From Glomus cerebriforme (Eukaryota > Glomeromycota > Glomeromycetes > Glomerales > Glomeraceae): 43,975 nt of DNA. The stretch's first letter is position 1. Every line of letters begins with the position of its first letter. Where the stretch lies: NCBI GenBank assembly GCA_003550305.1, contig QKYT01000181.1, forward strand, positions 16,561-60,535, written 5' to 3'. The notes below the pieces were generated by a model that saw only the letters and a program-made list of their open reading frames with translations, searched no databases and was not told where the DNA came from. Of the stretch, positions 31,357-42,183 are shown piece after piece. The translations under genes and the position numbers were made by a program.

Positions 31357-32054
31357 ATTTTTTTATGAAATAATTTCTAATTTATATTATTATTTAAATT
31401 TATTATTTAGGTTTACTGTGGCCAATCATTACGTGACTCGAATGCTGTTTGGACTATTAGATGCTTCAATAGTCCCGAGTTGCTTCCTTATGAAAGTATA
31501 ATATATTTGCAACACAGTAATACTAACAATTATCTTGAAATCTGTACTGACCGTCATAACAAATCTCCTGTTTCTGGTTATACTGAAGGTAAATAATATC
31601 AAATAATTTTTCTTTAAATTTAATGTTTAATAAACTTATCAAACTGTTTACCAAAGAAATTAATTTATTATATTTTATTTATATAGTGAGCTGTGGTGCT
31701 AATAATAATTATAGTGATTATACATGGATTCTTGAACATAGTAATTCTGGTCCCAAAGAAATTTATTTGAAAACACATGACGTCATTATTCTTAAAAATA
31801 AATATCCAGATTATTTTACTAATCAACATAAAGAAGAAACTTTACGTAGTCTTGATACCGTATTTACCGTTGGTAAAGATAAAAAAGAAGAATTTCAAGA
31901 AGTTTTCGCTCATTCTGGAAAAATTAACGAAAATGATGAGGTAATTATAAAAGAAAAATTATATCTTATTATTATTATTCCTTTTTTTTTAGTTTTAGTT
32001 TTACTAAACAATTTTATTTATTTTCTATAGTGGTGTATCGAACTTATTGAATAA
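30748..32054 (+). CDS. Gag-like/MIR domain protein F (343 aa, 4 exons)
   Basis: Exons are 30748-31323, 31411-31588, 31687-31940 and 32031-32054, with phases 0, 1, 0 at positions equivalent to genes A, B and D. The helical domain begins IPKYIGDVHPEEYIKEIRAY (the family Trp is Tyr here) and contains FIANFRSLCRDAEINDVEEQ and LPNDFFRNEFIKHF. MIR repeat 1 is AVALKHVVTGKYLSSSN, repeat 2 IIYLQHSNTNNYLEICTD, repeat 3 EIYLKTHDVIILKNKYP and a longer loop ending KEEFQEVFAHSGKI. The end is WCIELIE. The first intron opens with (TA)14 directly after its GT donor. It is divergently oriented to B-E and more diverged from them, nearer to A in the WCIE ending. Intact and probably functional. Confidence 0.85.
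31325..31353 (+). repeat. (TA)n microsatellite at an intron donor
   Basis: About 14 TA units directly after the GT of intron 1 in gene F. The donor itself reads ATG|GTATAT, so length variation of the repeat alters the base context at position +3 onward little, but could extend a hairpin over the donor. Confidence 0.7.
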
Positions 32055-34176
32055 TTACTTTATTATTTACTTTTTTGTACTTTTAAATGTATTTTTTAAA
32101 TTTCTTATAATTTAATAAACTACGCGAATCTTTATTACCTCTTTATTTATTTAAATTAAGTGAGAATATGTGTTGGTTATTCAACTGCGCTAACAACAGA
32201 TTATCATCCTGTACACCGCTTCCATAATTAAATTTGACTCAGCTTTAAATATAAATCTATATGAAAAATGAAAATTACGTAAAAGATAAATTTAAATGCT
32301 CCAATGTTATATAATTTCTATCCAGCAATTCTTTTTTTTGAAACTAAATCTTTGAATTTTCGATGGATCTCCTGCTGCAAGAGTCCCAAAGTTACGTGCA
32401 TTCTGAACATGATGTTGATTTATATTTAGCAGATTCCTCTACTTAATAGAAGTATAAACTGTGGAGTATACAAGACTGAGAAAACTTTAAGGTATACTTG
32501 AAATTTTTTTATATTTCATGAATTCAGCTGAAATTTTCCAACCAATACAGGGAGGGCCTCTTGCAAGAAAAACATTGAAATTCTCGGAAATAAAATAAAA
32601 AATAATACAGCCGATTGCTGTATAACCAGGTCACCAATAAAAAGAACAAAGTTGAAAATAGTACAGAAAAATAATTATATAGAAATAATGAAATTGCAAT
32701 CTCTGATTCATAATTTACCTAAAAGAATATACCGTCGTTAAGATTAAAATAATTTCAAACTCAAGAATGATGTTAATGAGATACACGATGAGCATATGAT
32801 CGAGAAATAAATTCGAGAAATAAACTGATGATTGGTTGATGTAAATAATCATTATCATTTTCGTGATTGTCGTTATTATCGTTCTCTTCCTCTCTACATT
32901 CGGTTAACTCATTTGAATGTTTTTATAAGAAATATCAATCCAAATGCGCCATCATGAAGCGTCTTTTTTTATTTAAATTAAATTAAGAAAAAAATAAGAT
33001 AAATACAATACCAAAAGTAGAATTGCCCCCCTCCCTCTAGTATTGCTACCAATTAAGGCCATCGCGAAAATAGTAAAAAAGGACGACTATTTCAAAGAAG
33101 ATTTTCCGAAGAACCACCTATACTATGAAATCCACTATTCCAAACTAATAATTAATAGAGGTAGAATTAGAATTTTTTCTAATTAATTCTATTAGATTTT
33201 GTTTACTTTTAAATATCGTTAGATCCAATGTGTTTTCTATATGCGATGATTACCTTTTTTATAAAGATTATGATTGGATAAAGCCTAGTTTTTTTAGTAA
33301 ACTCAATTGTTTGTAATTAAGGATACAAATTACGCCTTTCATGATGACACGAAAGTTTAATTCGTTATCACAAAGAATTCACATGTTTGGTTCTATGTTA
33401 TTTTGATGTTGATGTACGGAAAGTTTTCATAATGTTTTATTTCATCCAAAAAAATTTAAAAAAATGTAAAAGGAAGAAGATAAGCCTCAACTTTACACAC
33501 CTTTTTAAATTTCGGGTTGAAAACACGGGACATAATCTAATGTAAGCCAGTAAGTCAGTTCAATGCCAAGAATGGAAATGTCACGCAGGATAAAAATCAA
33601 CCGGTTATAAAACAGGTCTTGATAAATCAGTTAACCAGTTATTAAAGGTTAACCGGTTAATAACTGGTTGGTATTAAACGGTTTTTTTTGTTTGTGCATC
33701 GCATGATTCTGACGCTTTCTTTTAAGTAAAGATGATACCCAATTAGTAGTCAAGTTTAGTTAAATATGTTAAACAATGATGATAATTCTTATTGTTCGAA
33801 TATGGTAAAATTTAGTTAGACTTTTGACTTTTTGATTGATAAGAAAAATACATGATGAATACATTGATTCATGAAATTATTTTGTTATCCTGTTTATAAC
33901 TTGGAACATTCCGCTTCCGATAATACTATAATGATTTGCTATTGTAATTAACCAATCATATTTTAGAAGATCACATGCAGATTTTATTACAATTAGAGGG
34001 TTGTTTTTAACGCGCATTGTTTCTTATCGATCAATATACCTTTTGAAATTAAGAATTTAGAAATTTAGAAAATTATATTCTCCTCATCATACCATCATAC
34101 CTATATAGATTTTTTTTTCGTAAACTTATAAGACATTTTCATTGGGTTCCTAATCACAAGTTTCGTGATTAATCCA
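32055..34176. other. intergenic, 2.1 kb, few features
   Basis: There is no gene. A minus-strand stretch at about 32340-32420 reads HHVQNARNFGTLAAGDPSK and looks coding, but has no continuation. At 33633-33669 there is a perfect 13-bp inverted repeat (AACCAGTTATTAA / TTAATAACTGGTT) with further AACCGGTT words around it, probably a small repeat element. Confidence 0.4.
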
Positions 34177-34490
34177 TTATTTTGTTCCTTCTAGATAATT
34201 TTTTGGATGCGCCTTGTAAAGATTAACATAATTCCTCCAAATGTTTTTATACACTATCTTATAATCATCATCTTGACGGTAATCAAACCTAAAAACATTA
34301 AAAAGTGTGGTTCGACAAAATTAATTATAATTCCATCACGTAAATTAATGAAAAATCAATAAAAAAATTTTCGTTATTTGATACCATAACTCTTCCAATC
34401 TGTATATTTTGATAAAATTTGGTTTCCTTTTCATTCAATAAGTGACATATTTGACAAGATAATCCATCATTTCCAATAAATTAAATTCAT
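34177..34490 (-). pseudogene. two-block coding remnant with a CxxC motif, unknown family
   Basis: The first block (about 34485-34380) reads IGNDGLSCQICHLLNEKETK then FYQNIQIGRVMVSNN. After an AG at 34290-34289 the second reads FDYRQDDDYKIVYKNIW and NLYKAHPKNYLEG, ending TAA at 34177. Both are strongly protein-like and in sensible order. No start and no consistent intron phase were found, so I treat it as the 3' remnant of a gene. CQIC could be half of a zinc site. The family is not recognised. Confidence 0.4.
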
Positions 34491-34993
34491 CGATGGTATC
34501 TAGGACACGGTACCACTATACAAAATCAAACAAGAAGAATAGTAGGATTAATGATATCATCAAGTTGAAAGAAAATACAAAATAAAAAATAAAGACAAAA
34601 TCAATAAAATAAATTGTTCAATCATTTGATAAAAATATTGAAAACAAATAGATTTAAAAATCAACGAATATATATATATTATTTGTTTCTTTCAACATTA
34701 ATTAATAAAAATTATATATTTCTAATTAACGTAAAGTCGTAAAAGTTATATTTGAAGGAAAAACAAATAAAAATATATATATATATATCAAAAGAATTTA
34801 TTAATAATTTCTTTAAAATGAATTAAATTGATCTAAATACATTTAAATATTAAGTAATTAAAAAAAAAACTATTTGTAACGAGGGTGCCGAAAATTTTCA
34901 CGTTACCCAGTCTAAACGTTGATTAAAACTTTATGTAATAGTATAAGTAATTTTGGGGGAAAGGTTTTTTTTTTAAAAAAAAAAAAAAAAAAA
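34491..34993. other. AT-rich spacer 3' of BTB gene G
   Basis: Poly-T/poly-A runs and short (TA) tracts (34667-34680, 34773-34790); no coding signal. Confidence 0.4.
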
Positions 34994-36090
34994 TTATTTA
35001 TAAATTAAAAATTTAGCAAGAATATAATCATTTTGAACAAAAATACATTCACTCTTGAGATCTCTACGTATTTTAGATATTTCATCAAAATCCATGTTCC
35101 TTTGTTTACCCCTTCGAGGTAATCTTGATTGAACTCGAGGAGTAATACAATCCCAAAGTAAATTTTCACACATTTCTCTAGGAAACATTAATGAATATGG
35201 TTTAACTTCATTAGAAAGGTCCTCTCTTGAAATATCACCAAATCTGATTAATTCGACATGATCTTTTAAAATTTCCCATAATTCAATAAAGTTTTCTTCG
35301 TTCCATTCGCTAACGTTCTTTTCAATCAAACCATTAGAACACTTGTGAATACCCCATTGAACAACATATTTCCATAATTCAACTTCTTCCATATCTAAAT
35401 CATCTCTTTTCAACAAATCAATTAACATTTCTTCACTTAAATCAATAAAATCATCAGATTTAAATATTAATTCGGGGTTCTCACCCATTTTTTGGATACA
35501 AAACTCCTGAAGAATCTTACACTCTGTAAATTGATGAGCATGTAAATGAATTTTGATAAAATCAGTCTTAATCCAAGAATCAGCAAGAGATAGTAAATGA
35601 GATTCTGCAAAACTCATTAATTCCGGTAACATAAATTCATCAGTAGCAGATAATAAATCCAATAATTCCAGTGGGGTAAGGTCGTTAAGAGATACAGTAC
35701 CACTATACAAGTGTCTAAAACAGAATTATTATTATTATTATTTAATTACATTACATTAAATATTAAAAAAATATATATATTTATATAAAAATAATAATAA
35801 AAAAAAATATTAATGACTCACTTAAGGATAATTTCAAAATTTTTCGGGGAAATATTTGGTTTTTCGAAAATGATTTTATCACCACTCTTTTTAATCCAAT
35901 CACTTGATAAAGCAATCTTAAAATAAGTTGACTGTGAAGTTAAAATTAATGAATGTGCGTAAAATGTTTTATTATTTGATTCATCCCCAACCCTAATTAT
36001 AGTATCATAATTTATATTTGGATTTTGAAATAAATTATCAAAATTTTTTATTAATCTCTTTATTAATATATCAGATATATCAGTTGACAT
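34994..36090 (-). CDS. BTB-BACK domain protein G (329 aa, 2 exons)
   Basis: Exon 1 is 36090-35822 and exon 2 is 35714-34994, joined in phase 2 (AA|A). The donor is GTGAGT and the acceptor TTTTAG. BTB domain residues are about 25-100: DTIIRVGDESNNKTFYAHSL, SQSTYFKIALSSDW, NFEIILKHLYSGTVSL. The BACK domain follows at about 125-230: FAESHLLSLADSW, MLIDLLKRDDLDMEEVELW, HVELIRFGDIS and FPREMCENLLWDCI. BTB-BACK proteins often act as substrate adaptors for Cullin-3 ubiquitin ligases. Many fungal ones of this type continue into a TLDc or Kelch domain. Here the C-terminus is only a ~50-residue basic tail (RLPRRGKQRNMDFDEISK), without TLDc, Kelch or FG repeats. It is the leftmost intact member of a BTB array that runs to the end of the window. 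Confidence 0.88.
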
Positions 36091-38109
36091 GATTTTTTAT
36101 CTTAAAATGTTTTTTTTTTTTTTTGATTTTTTGAGAAAAATTTTTTTTTAAAAAAATGGAAGGTTTAATTTATTTATCATTAAGGATCGTAGTTATACTT
36201 CTGTTAATTTTCCAAATTGGGAAAATACCTATAATATATCATGTGATTTGGCGTTATTACATCTGTCCTTCGCACGACCGACATGCACAACAGTTCTCAT
36301 CATTCAGCTGACCCGGTCTAATCCGTGTTGATAAACATTTTGTATCACGGTACGCCGATGTATTGAAATTCTTTTTATGAAAATTGTATAAACTTTGATT
36401 AACTTTTATTTGGTTTAGGATATTTTTCTAATTAATTTAGTAGAATTCACAGATCCGATAATTTTACCCATTTGAATAAAAAGGTCTGTCGCTAATATTT
36501 TAGTTGTTTCATAATGATTAGTTCAATTAGTTCAATCGTTCTCAAACGTCCTTGTGATCTTATTCCTTTTGCATTTCAGATCATGAGAACGAATTAAAGA
36601 TAATCCATTTTTCGAAACATTATTTTTTATGACTTTAGTAAGAAAATTTGTATGGAAATCTATTGTGACAATCGCTCACTTTAAGCCTTCTTGACGATTC
36701 ATTTTATATTGTCTTTTGCAGTGAATTTTATCTCCGGTGAGTTATTCACCTTTTATATTAAAAATTTAGATGACGCAAGGTTTACTCGGATTAAAATAGA
36801 CTGCTCATACTTTTTTGTTGAACTTTATTCTTTTTTTAAAAAGATGACGTCTCAAAGTACATATTTACAAATAAAATAATGACGTAAATCAAACAAACTA
36901 AACGGTTTTTAAACGGTTTATGCATCCTTAGTTCTCGTTAGTAGTGCAAAAAAATCTATTTAACTATATAAATATAATTTTCATCCTCAGAACCTCAGAA
37001 TTAACTATCCGTAATCATTACTAATCGTGAATGAGACGAAACAAAAACAGATCATATGTTTATACGATTATCTTACGGAAAAAAATTGATTAATCATGTG
37101 GCCAAAGTAATTAAGATTACCGGGGATCAACCCAATAATCAACTATTATAAATCATATGATCAAAATAATAATATTGACCCACATGATGATTTTAAGCAG
37201 CCACAAAAATAATTGAGGAAGGTATTTTCCAATCATAGATTTATGGAAATGCTCGATATATAACACTGCATATAATAATTACAGTTATTCCAGTCTTATT
37301 TACTAAATTGAGTAGTAACCCGTGATTAGTCAGTCACATCAGTCACATGAAAGATATTCCCCAAATTACTGCGTTAATAAGTACGAAGTCATGAGATTTT
37401 GTCTTATGACTGTTTATCTTCTAATAAACTTGTATGTGTATGATAGGTTTCGTTCTTTAATACACATAATTGGTTACACGAAAAAAATGCTCACATTGTC
37501 CTTATCTCACAGTCATAGATCAAAGTAAAAAAAAAATCTTGTTACGATAAGATATTTGAAAAATTATTTTGATCATGTGCAATTGCACGACTATTGCACG
37601 TATCGTACACCACGCCCTGATCACTCAACATTCTAAACCTGGAGCGCTCAATTATTTATCACGGTAGAATGTCATTTATGTTACATGTTATAGAAGATGA
37701 AAAAGAAAGAAGTGATTATTGTATCTTTTGCGCCAATTTTTCACGAAATGAGAGATTAAAATTTTGATTGAGGTTATTGAAATGTAACCATCGCTAGTAT
37801 TTAACGGATTAATTATTTTCAACGTTGGCATCATAAAGTAGGAAATTGGTACAATAAATGCTTCTAAATATTTCATCTTATATTGTCTTCCAAATACTTC
37901 CATTGACACATGTTGAACTGTCAAAAAGTATAGGGGTTTTGCATAAAATGTCATACTGTATTTAGTCAATGAAAAAATTTTTTTTTTATTGTTCTAGGAA
38001 TCAAATTTTCATTTGTAAAGTACTATGTATCTTGATTAAATAAATGATAAAATAAATAATTCAAATATAAAAGGATAAAAAACTTGATATACAAACTAGA
38101 AACCTTTTT
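36091..38109. other. intergenic, 2 kb, no gene recognised
   Basis: Contains a short frame on the minus strand (37688-37969) with no similarity I recognise, repeated AAACGGTTT words at 36900-36925, and CACATGAT / ATCATATGATC words at 37080-37190. Nothing supports a gene. Confidence 0.35.
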
Positions 38110-39095
38110 CATTTAACCAAAGATAGAACTTAGGACCAAATAGACCCTTTTTTCTTCTCGTAGGTTTATTAGATTTTTGTGGCTAAACATATTGTAATTC
38201 CAAATTATATCTAGGAAACATTGGTGATTTAACCACATTGGAAAAATCTTTATTTGAAATATTATTAAACCTGATTAATTCAACAGGATTTTTAATAATT
38301 TCCCATAACTCTTTAAAATTTTCTTCGTTCCATTCGTTAACATTCTTTCCACTTAAATTATTAGAACACTTATGAATTCCCCAATGAATAACATATTTCC
38401 ATAATTCAACTTCTTCCATATCTAAATCATCTCTTTTCAACAAATCAATTAACATTTCTTCACTTAAATCAATAAAATCATCAGACTTAAATATTAATTC
38501 GGGGTTCTCACAGTGTTCTCACCCATTTTTTGGATACAAAACTCCTGAAAAGTCTTACACTCTGTAAATTGATGAGCATGTAAATGAGCTTTGATAAAAT
38601 CAGTCTTAATCCTAGTAAATGAGGTTCTGCAAAACTCATTAATTCCGGTAACATAAATTCATTAACAGAAGAAAATAAATCTAATAATTCCAATGGTGTG
38701 AACTCGTTAAGGTTCATAATACCATAATACAAATGTCTAAAAAAACAGATTAATTGATTTTAAATGCTTCAGAAAAAAAATCCAATACTTCAAATACTTT
38801 TTCATACGTACTTAAGAATAGTTCCGAAAAATTTTTGAAGAAACGTTTGGTTTTTCAAAGATGATTTTTTCTTCATCTTTTTTTAATCCAATTACTTGAC
38901 AAAGCGGCTTTAAAATAAGTTGATTGTGAAGTTAAAACTAATGAATGTGCATAAAATGTTTTAGAATTTGATTCATTTCCAACGTTAATAATTACATCAT
39001 AATTATTATTTGATTTTTCAAGTAAAGTTTCATAATTCGACTTAGTCTAGATAATAAAGATAATAAAATTTCTGATGAAATAATTTCTGAACTGT
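38110..39095 (-). pseudogene. BTB-BACK gene H, broken
   Basis: Exon 1 (about 39095-38817) lacks the ATG, reading ATTTCATCAG where gene I has ATGTCATCAG. It has frame changes but keeps SNSKTFYAHSLVLTSQSTYF. Exon 2 begins at the RHLYYGIMNLNE block near 38737. It has a 16-bp deletion (near 38613, removing most of ESLADSW), a 10-bp insertion repeating GTTCTCAC (38506-38525) and a shortened C-terminus ending near SHKNLINLRE, with the RRKK-type linker still visible at 38140-38160. The BACK part (38183-38455) remains open: MLIDLLKRDDLDMEEVELW. There is no FG tail. Confidence 0.8.
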
Positions 39096-40053
39096 TCCGC
39101 AAAAAAAAAGAATTTTAATCGTTTTAATTGAAAAAAAAAGTCCCTTTCATAAAGAATTGTTTTGATTTTAATAATGAAATATGTATGCTCTGGCAAACGT
39201 TGTAATATTAAATTCTATACATCATAATTAGTAAAGATTTGTGCTGGCATAATTTTAAATTTTATCATTTCATCTGGCGAGCAAATTAAGTACCATATAG
39301 CGCTGCATATAGTACCATGCAGCGCTATACGGTATAAGTGAAAAATGTAAAAATAGTGAGACAATGATAAAAGAATATTTATACTAAATATCACCACATT
39401 AAAAATGGAACGAAACTTTGCAATACAATGATAAAAATGAAAATGCAGCAATACTATTAAGTTTAACATATCGATATTTTGAAAAATGAAGCGTACTGTA
39501 TATAACTATTCGATTTATAAAAGGCTATTGGCATCCTTCTTTGATTGTTGGGGTTTAACCCCTTTTTTATCATAACGTTCATGATGATGATGATAATCTT
39601 ATTCTACGAAAACATTTACATCTGATGATTTTTTATTTATTATATATATATATATAAAACAATCATTTTCTCCGCGGTTAATGATGTTAATTTTTAAGAA
39701 TTATCATCAAAATATATTGTGGCTTTCTCTTGTTGTTTGTTGATACGCAATCTTATATTGTTTTCTATCTTTCATATCTTTTATTTTGTTATGATAAATG
39801 CAAAATTTAAAAAACGCGTAAACAATTAACAGGAATATAGAATAACTCAATAACATATTCGTGTACAGCACGTGCACACAAACATGCATTCAATTTTTTT
39901 TTATTAAAAAATAATTCTAACATATTCTAAAGTTTTTATTGCAATTCACTACAAAGTAGTATTTCTAGAAATAATAATCAACAACCTGATCAAATTAAAC
40001 CCATCAAATTACTATAAAGAACGACCAAAACCAAAACCAGCCGTTCACATCGT
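39096..40053. other. spacer between BTB genes H and I, with hairpin
   Basis: Non-coding. A perfect 13-bp hairpin at 39296-39329 (TATAGCGCTGCAT, 8-nt loop, ATGCAGCGCTATA) stands out in AT-rich DNA. The 39688-39830 part has short blocks repeated in later spacers (TTAATTTTTAAGAATTATCA, AATGCAAAATTTAA...ACGCG), showing that spacer DNA was duplicated with the genes. Confidence 0.5.
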
Positions 40054-40500
40054 TTACCCTTTCTTTTTGTGAGTCTGACCAAAACCAAAACCAGTAGGCT
40101 GGCTAGTACTAGTAGTACCGAAAAGGGAAGGCTGGCTGGTGTGCTGGCGATGACTAATCGGTTGAGTAGTCTGACCAAAACCAAAACCAGTAGGCTGACT
40201 AGTACTAGTAGTAGTACCGAAAAGGGAAGGTTGACTGGTAGACCGAAAACCGATCGGTTGAGTAGTACCAAAACCAAAACCAGTAGGCTGACTAGTACTA
40301 GTTTGACCAAAACCAAAACCAGAAGGCCTAGTAGCTCCAAAACCAAAAGAACCAGGTTGAAACCCAGCAGCAGACTGAGTTGTTTGACCAAAACCAACGC
40401 TACTAGGTTGACTAATATTAGAAGACTGACCAGTAGGTTGACCTAAAGGACGAGCAGTTGTAGTCGGACCGAAACCAAAACCAGTAGAACGTTTTCTTCT
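40054..40500 (-). repeat. FG-tail minisatellite inside BTB gene I
   Basis: Degenerate in-frame repeats of the unit ACTAGTCAGCCTACTGGTTT followed by TGGTTTTGG (minus strand), encoding TSTSQPTGFGFG. They generate long open frames in other frames and on the opposite strand, which are artefacts of the repeat. Confidence 0.75.
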
Positions 40501-41475
40501 CGAAGATTTATTAGATTCTTGTGGTATAATATAATTCCAAAGTAAGTTTTCATACATTTCTCTAGGAAACATTGATGAATATGGTTTAACGACATTAGAA
40601 AAATTTTTACTTGAAATATCATGGAATCTAATTAATTCAACATGATTTTTTATATTTTCCCATAATTCATTAAAATGTTCTTTCGTCCATTCACAAATAT
40701 TCTTTCCACTTAAATTGTTAGAACATTTATGAATTCCCCAATGAATAACATATTTCCACAAATCAACTTCATCCATTTCCAAATCATCTCTTTTCAACAA
40801 ATCAATTAACATTACTTCACTTAAATTAATAAAACAATTAGACTCAAATACAATATCGGGATTTTTACAAATTCTTTTGATACAAAATTCTCGAAGATTT
40901 TTACATTCTGAAAATTTTTGAGCATGTAAGTGAACTTTGATAAAATCAGTATTCATCCAAGAATCAGCAAGAGACAATAAGTGAGATTCAATAAAATTCA
41001 TTAACTCTGGCAACATAAATTCATCAGCAGAAGATATTAAATCTAATAATTCTAATGTAGTGAACTCATTAAGCGTCACAATACCACAATATAAATGTCT
41101 AAAAAAAATAAATATTGATTTTAATATTTCAAAAAAAAAAAAGAAAAAAAGAAATAAAAGAAAAAAATATTTTTTTAAACATTTCCAATACATTTATTTA
41201 TTTAATATGTACCTGAGGATAGTTTCGAAAATTTTTGGAGAAACATTTGGTTTTTCAAAAATGATATTCATATCATCATCTTTTTTAATCCAATTACTTG
41301 ACAGAGCGGTTCGAAAATAAGTTGATTGCGAAGTTAAAATTAATGAATGTGCGTAAAATGTTTTAGAATTTGATTCACTTCCAACATTAATAATTACGTC
41401 ATTATTATTCGAATTTTTAAGTAAAGTTTCAAAGTTTTGACTTAATCTAGCTAATAAAAAAATTCCTGATGACAT
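40054..41475 (-). CDS. BTB-BACK protein I with FG-nucleoporin-like tail (435 aa, 2 exons)
   Basis: Exon 1 is 41475-41213 and exon 2 is 41098-40054, phase 2 (AG|A). BTB domain: DVIINVGSESNSKTFYAHSL ... NIIFEKPNVSPKIFETILR, then HLYCGIVTLNEF. BACK domain: FIESHLLSLADSWMNTDF, LIDLLKRDDLEMDEVDLW, FPREMYENLLWNYI. A basic linker (NKSSRRKRS) leads at about residue 293 into a ~143-residue low-complexity tail. The tail has roughly 15 FG dipeptides, mostly as GFGFG separated by QTSTSQPT-type spacers, plus two SLFG motifs. It ends in a basic QTHKKKG. FG repeats of this kind are known from nuclear-pore proteins, where they form a selective hydrogel and bind transport receptors. The linker could be a nuclear localisation signal. 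Frame and splice sites are clean. A role as a Cullin-3 adaptor acting at pores or in FG condensates is inference. Confidence 0.88.
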
Positions 41476-41587
41476 AATTTCTTTTTTAACACGAACTGTT
41501 CAGGAGAAAGAGTTTGATTTTTTTTTAAAAAAAAAAAGTTTCCGAAAACGTTAATTGAACTCGATTTATCTATATTTAAAAGGATAT

Positions 41588-41709
41588 CATATTTTTCCGT
41601 TATTAAGCACCCTTATTTTGATATAATTCCGGCCAAAGATTTGATAACGCCGGTCATAATTGCCATAATGCGGTTTAGGATGCGGGTGCTTAAGATCAGG
41701 AAAATATGG
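41588..41709. mobile_element. small MITE-like element upstream of BTB gene I
   Basis: Imperfect terminal inverted repeats of about 25 bp: CATATTTTTCC...TTAAGCACCC at 41588-41612 and GGGTGCTTAAG...GGAAAATATGG at 41684-41709. The inner 10-11 bp (TTAAGCACCC) are perfect. The middle carries GGCCAAAG and GCCGGTCATAATTGCC words related to the GCCGGCATTACGGC family. It lies 113-234 bp upstream of the gene I start, so it occupies its promoter. Confidence 0.5.
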
Positions 41710-41759
41710 TACATAAATATATATCATTCGAAATTTTGTGCTTATTGACAAATGAAGAA

Positions 41760-42100
41760 ATCAAAAGAAATTATTCCAATTATTAACAATTTATGTACTA
41801 AACAGAATGCAAATAATCCAGTAATAATATTAGAATTCGTTATCATGGTTGACACAAATATCTTTGTTACAACAAATTTTGAGTTACTGTATTTCATTAT
41901 AAATTATTTGTTGTGCTTTGTGGAAATTTCATCGTACAAAACTTGATCGATAAATGCAAAATTTAAAAACGCGCTGGTTAAAAATAATTGTTGCATCCTG
42001 TAGTAACACATAAAAATCGGAAAGCCTTCATTAACAAAAAAAATATATTTTTTTTTTACCAAACTTGATTTTCACAAATTTTATTAGAGAAAAACTATTT
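41760..42100. repeat. duplicated BTB-array spacer, copy 1
   Basis: Blocks AATCCAGTAATAATAT, ACAAATATCTTTGTTA, TGTGCTTTGT, ATGCAAAATTTAA and CACAAATTTTATTAGAGAAA occur here and in the same order at 43140-43520. The open frame at 41752-41946 lies in this repeat and is not supported as a gene. Confidence 0.6.
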
Positions 42101-42183
42101 ATTGATTTTTTTTTATTAATGTTGAATAAAGACTTATGATAAAGTAGAAATCTTTAATAAAGATTTTTTTTTTTTTTTTGTAA

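Noticed and set aside
24683..32054. Interpreting the MIR genes as active retrotransposon ORFs because of the Gag-like domain
   Set aside because: No zinc knuckle, protease, reverse transcriptase, integrase or long terminal repeats are present, and the genes keep conserved introns.
34500..34530. Possible BTB relic (TATAGTGGTACCGTGTC, similar to LYSGTVS)
   Set aside because: The match to gene G is only about 13 bases and no other BTB text surrounds it.
37688..37969. 93-residue minus-strand frame upstream of pseudogene H
   Set aside because: I could find no motif or paralogue in the window, and the length is compatible with chance.
40069..40446. Plus-strand Thr/Lys-rich frame and minus-strand Leu/Val-rich frame in BTB gene I
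   Set aside because: Both are shadows of the FG-tail minisatellite. Only the frame continuous with BTB-BACK is supported.
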